Source of the DNA: an uncultured Alphaproteobacteria bacterium
GTDB taxonomy: Bacteria > Pseudomonadota > Alphaproteobacteria > Rhizobiales > Beijerinckiaceae
Assembly: GCA_937903315.1 (NCBI GenBank)
Contig: CALCZO010000297.1
Location: 1 to 6,734 of the forward strand
Direction: 5' to 3'
Length of the DNA stretch: 6,734 bases
Position 1 is the first letter of the stretch. The number at the start of each line of letters is the position of its first letter. The translations under genes and the position numbers were made by a program. The notes beneath the pieces were generated by a model that was not told where the DNA came from, searched no databases, and worked only from the letters and a program-made list of their open reading frames with translations. This document shows, piece by piece, positions 5,931 to 6,734 of this stretch.

Positions 5931-6734
5931 TCAGAACGGATGGTACTGGTAGAGCCAGGTTTCGCTCAAAGTGCGTCCGTCAACCCTGAGGAACAAGCGC
6001 ATCTCGACCGGATCGCGCCCCTCGGCGGCAAAATCGAACTGCGCGCGCCAGTGGCCGGGCACATCGTTGGGCACGGCCTCGGTGAAGATATACGAGAAAT
6101 TTCCGCGCGAGGCCCACAGCACCGCCTCCGGCCGGACGCCGCTCGGCAGTGTTTCCAACGGCGCACCCTTGAACTCGACCATGAACTTGCGCACGCCTTT
6201 CGGCCGGGGCTGGCCGGGCTGGCCGCCATTGCCCATCCGTGTCGCCATGATGCGGGCGAGATCAGTCGGCTGCGGCTCGTCCGCCTGCCAGTGCAGGCGG
6301 TATTTCAGGGCGACGTGATCGCCGGCCTTGACCGGTGCGTCCGGCACCCAGGCGACGACGATGTTGTCATGAATCTCGTCATCGGTGGGAATTTCGATCA
6401 GCTGGACCGCGCCCTTGCCCCAGTTGCCGAGCGGTTCCACCCACAGCGAGGGGCGGCGCTCGTAATAGACACCGTCCTGATAGTGATCGAAGGCACGGTC
6501 ACGCTGGATCAGGCCGAACCCGCGCGGGTTGGTATCGCCGAACGACGACGCCACGGTGCGCGGCGGGTTGTTGAGCGGCCGCCAGATGCGTTCGCCGCTT
6601 CCTGTCCAGATCGCCAGCCCGTCCGAATCATGCACCTCGGGCCGCCAGTCGGCCGCCGTCGGCTTGATCGTTTCGGAAAACCAGTACATCGAGGTCAGCG
6701 GGGCAAGGCCAAAGCGCTGCACCGGCTTGCGAAC
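5931..6734 (-). CDS. Glucan biosynthesis protein OpgG/OpgD (MdoG family), C-terminal part cut by the window end
   Basis: About 267 residues are present, open to the last base of the window and ending at TGA 5933-5931; the GTG at 6722 is internal. The full family is about 500-540 residues, so roughly the C-terminal half is seen. Recognition is by GLAPLTSMYWF, PEVHDSDGLAIWTGSGERIW, RPLNNPP, FGDTNPRGFGLIQRDR, YYERRPSLWVEP and WGKGAVQLIEIPTDDEIHDN, followed by the C-terminal Ig-like domain from about VVAWVPDAPV onward. The family is periplasmic and needed for osmoregulated periplasmic glucans; members are now known as beta-1,2-glucan-acting enzymes (GH186). OpgG and OpgD cannot be told apart from this part alone. 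It lies upstream of, and on the same strand as, the zinc operon, with a 77-base gap, so read-through is possible but no functional link is apparent. Confidence 0.93.
   Translation of the reverse strand, partial: VRKPVQRFGLAPLTSMYWFSETIKPTAADWRPEVHDSDGLAIWTGSGERIWRPLNNPPRTVASSFGDTNPRGFGLIQRDRAFDHYQDGVYYERRPSLWVEPLGNWGKGAVQLIEIPTDDEIHDNIVVAWVPDAPVKAGDHVALKYRLHWQADEPQPTDLARIMATRMGNGGQPGQPRPKGVRKFMVEFKGAPLETLPSGVRPEAVLWASRGNFSYIFTEAVPNDVPGHWRAQFDFAAEGRDPVEMRLFLRVDGRTLSETWLYQYHPF

Overview
This GC-rich window with dense, tightly packed genes looks like the chromosome of an alphaproteobacterium, most likely of the Rhizobiales/Rhodobacterales type. That placement rests on the AztA/AztB/AztC-type zinc transporter, the Zur-like palindrome, the homospermidine synthase and the OpgG/OpgD-type glucan protein. 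The genus cannot be read from the sequence alone.

Layout from left to right: the 3' end of a homospermidine synthase gene (+ strand, cut by the window start); a short convergent gap with a hairpin; then a seven-gene cluster, all on the - strand, transcribed from about 5859 down to 495; a 77-base gap holding its promoter/operator; and the 3' part of an opgG/opgD-like gene (- strand, cut by the window end).

In transcription order the cluster holds: (1) an 84-residue Cys/His-rich protein with one C-terminal membrane helix; (2) the ABC ATPase AztA; (3) the permease AztB; (4) the periplasmic zinc-binding protein AztC with a short His/Asp loop; (5) a COG0523 (CobW/ZigA/YciC-type) GTPase with a GCICC motif and a five-His run; (6) a predicted cytosolic WD40-like beta-propeller; (7) a DUF2937 membrane protein. 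Junctions are tight (gaps of 8, 2, 25, 34 and 8 bases, then a 4-base ATGA overlap), so one operon is likely. A perfect 15-base palindrome matching the alphaproteobacterial Zur box lies 5 bases upstream of the first start codon and contains the only good -10 hexamer. This predicts that zinc starvation switches on the whole set.

Working model: AztC captures zinc in the periplasm, AztB/AztA import it, and the COG0523 GTPase allocates it inside the cell. The small Cys/His protein, the WD40 propeller and the DUF2937 protein are candidate accessory factors whose roles are not established. The most notable points are the small metal-ligand-rich protein leading the operon, and a propeller without a signal peptide in an azt operon whose known propeller partner, AztD, is periplasmic.
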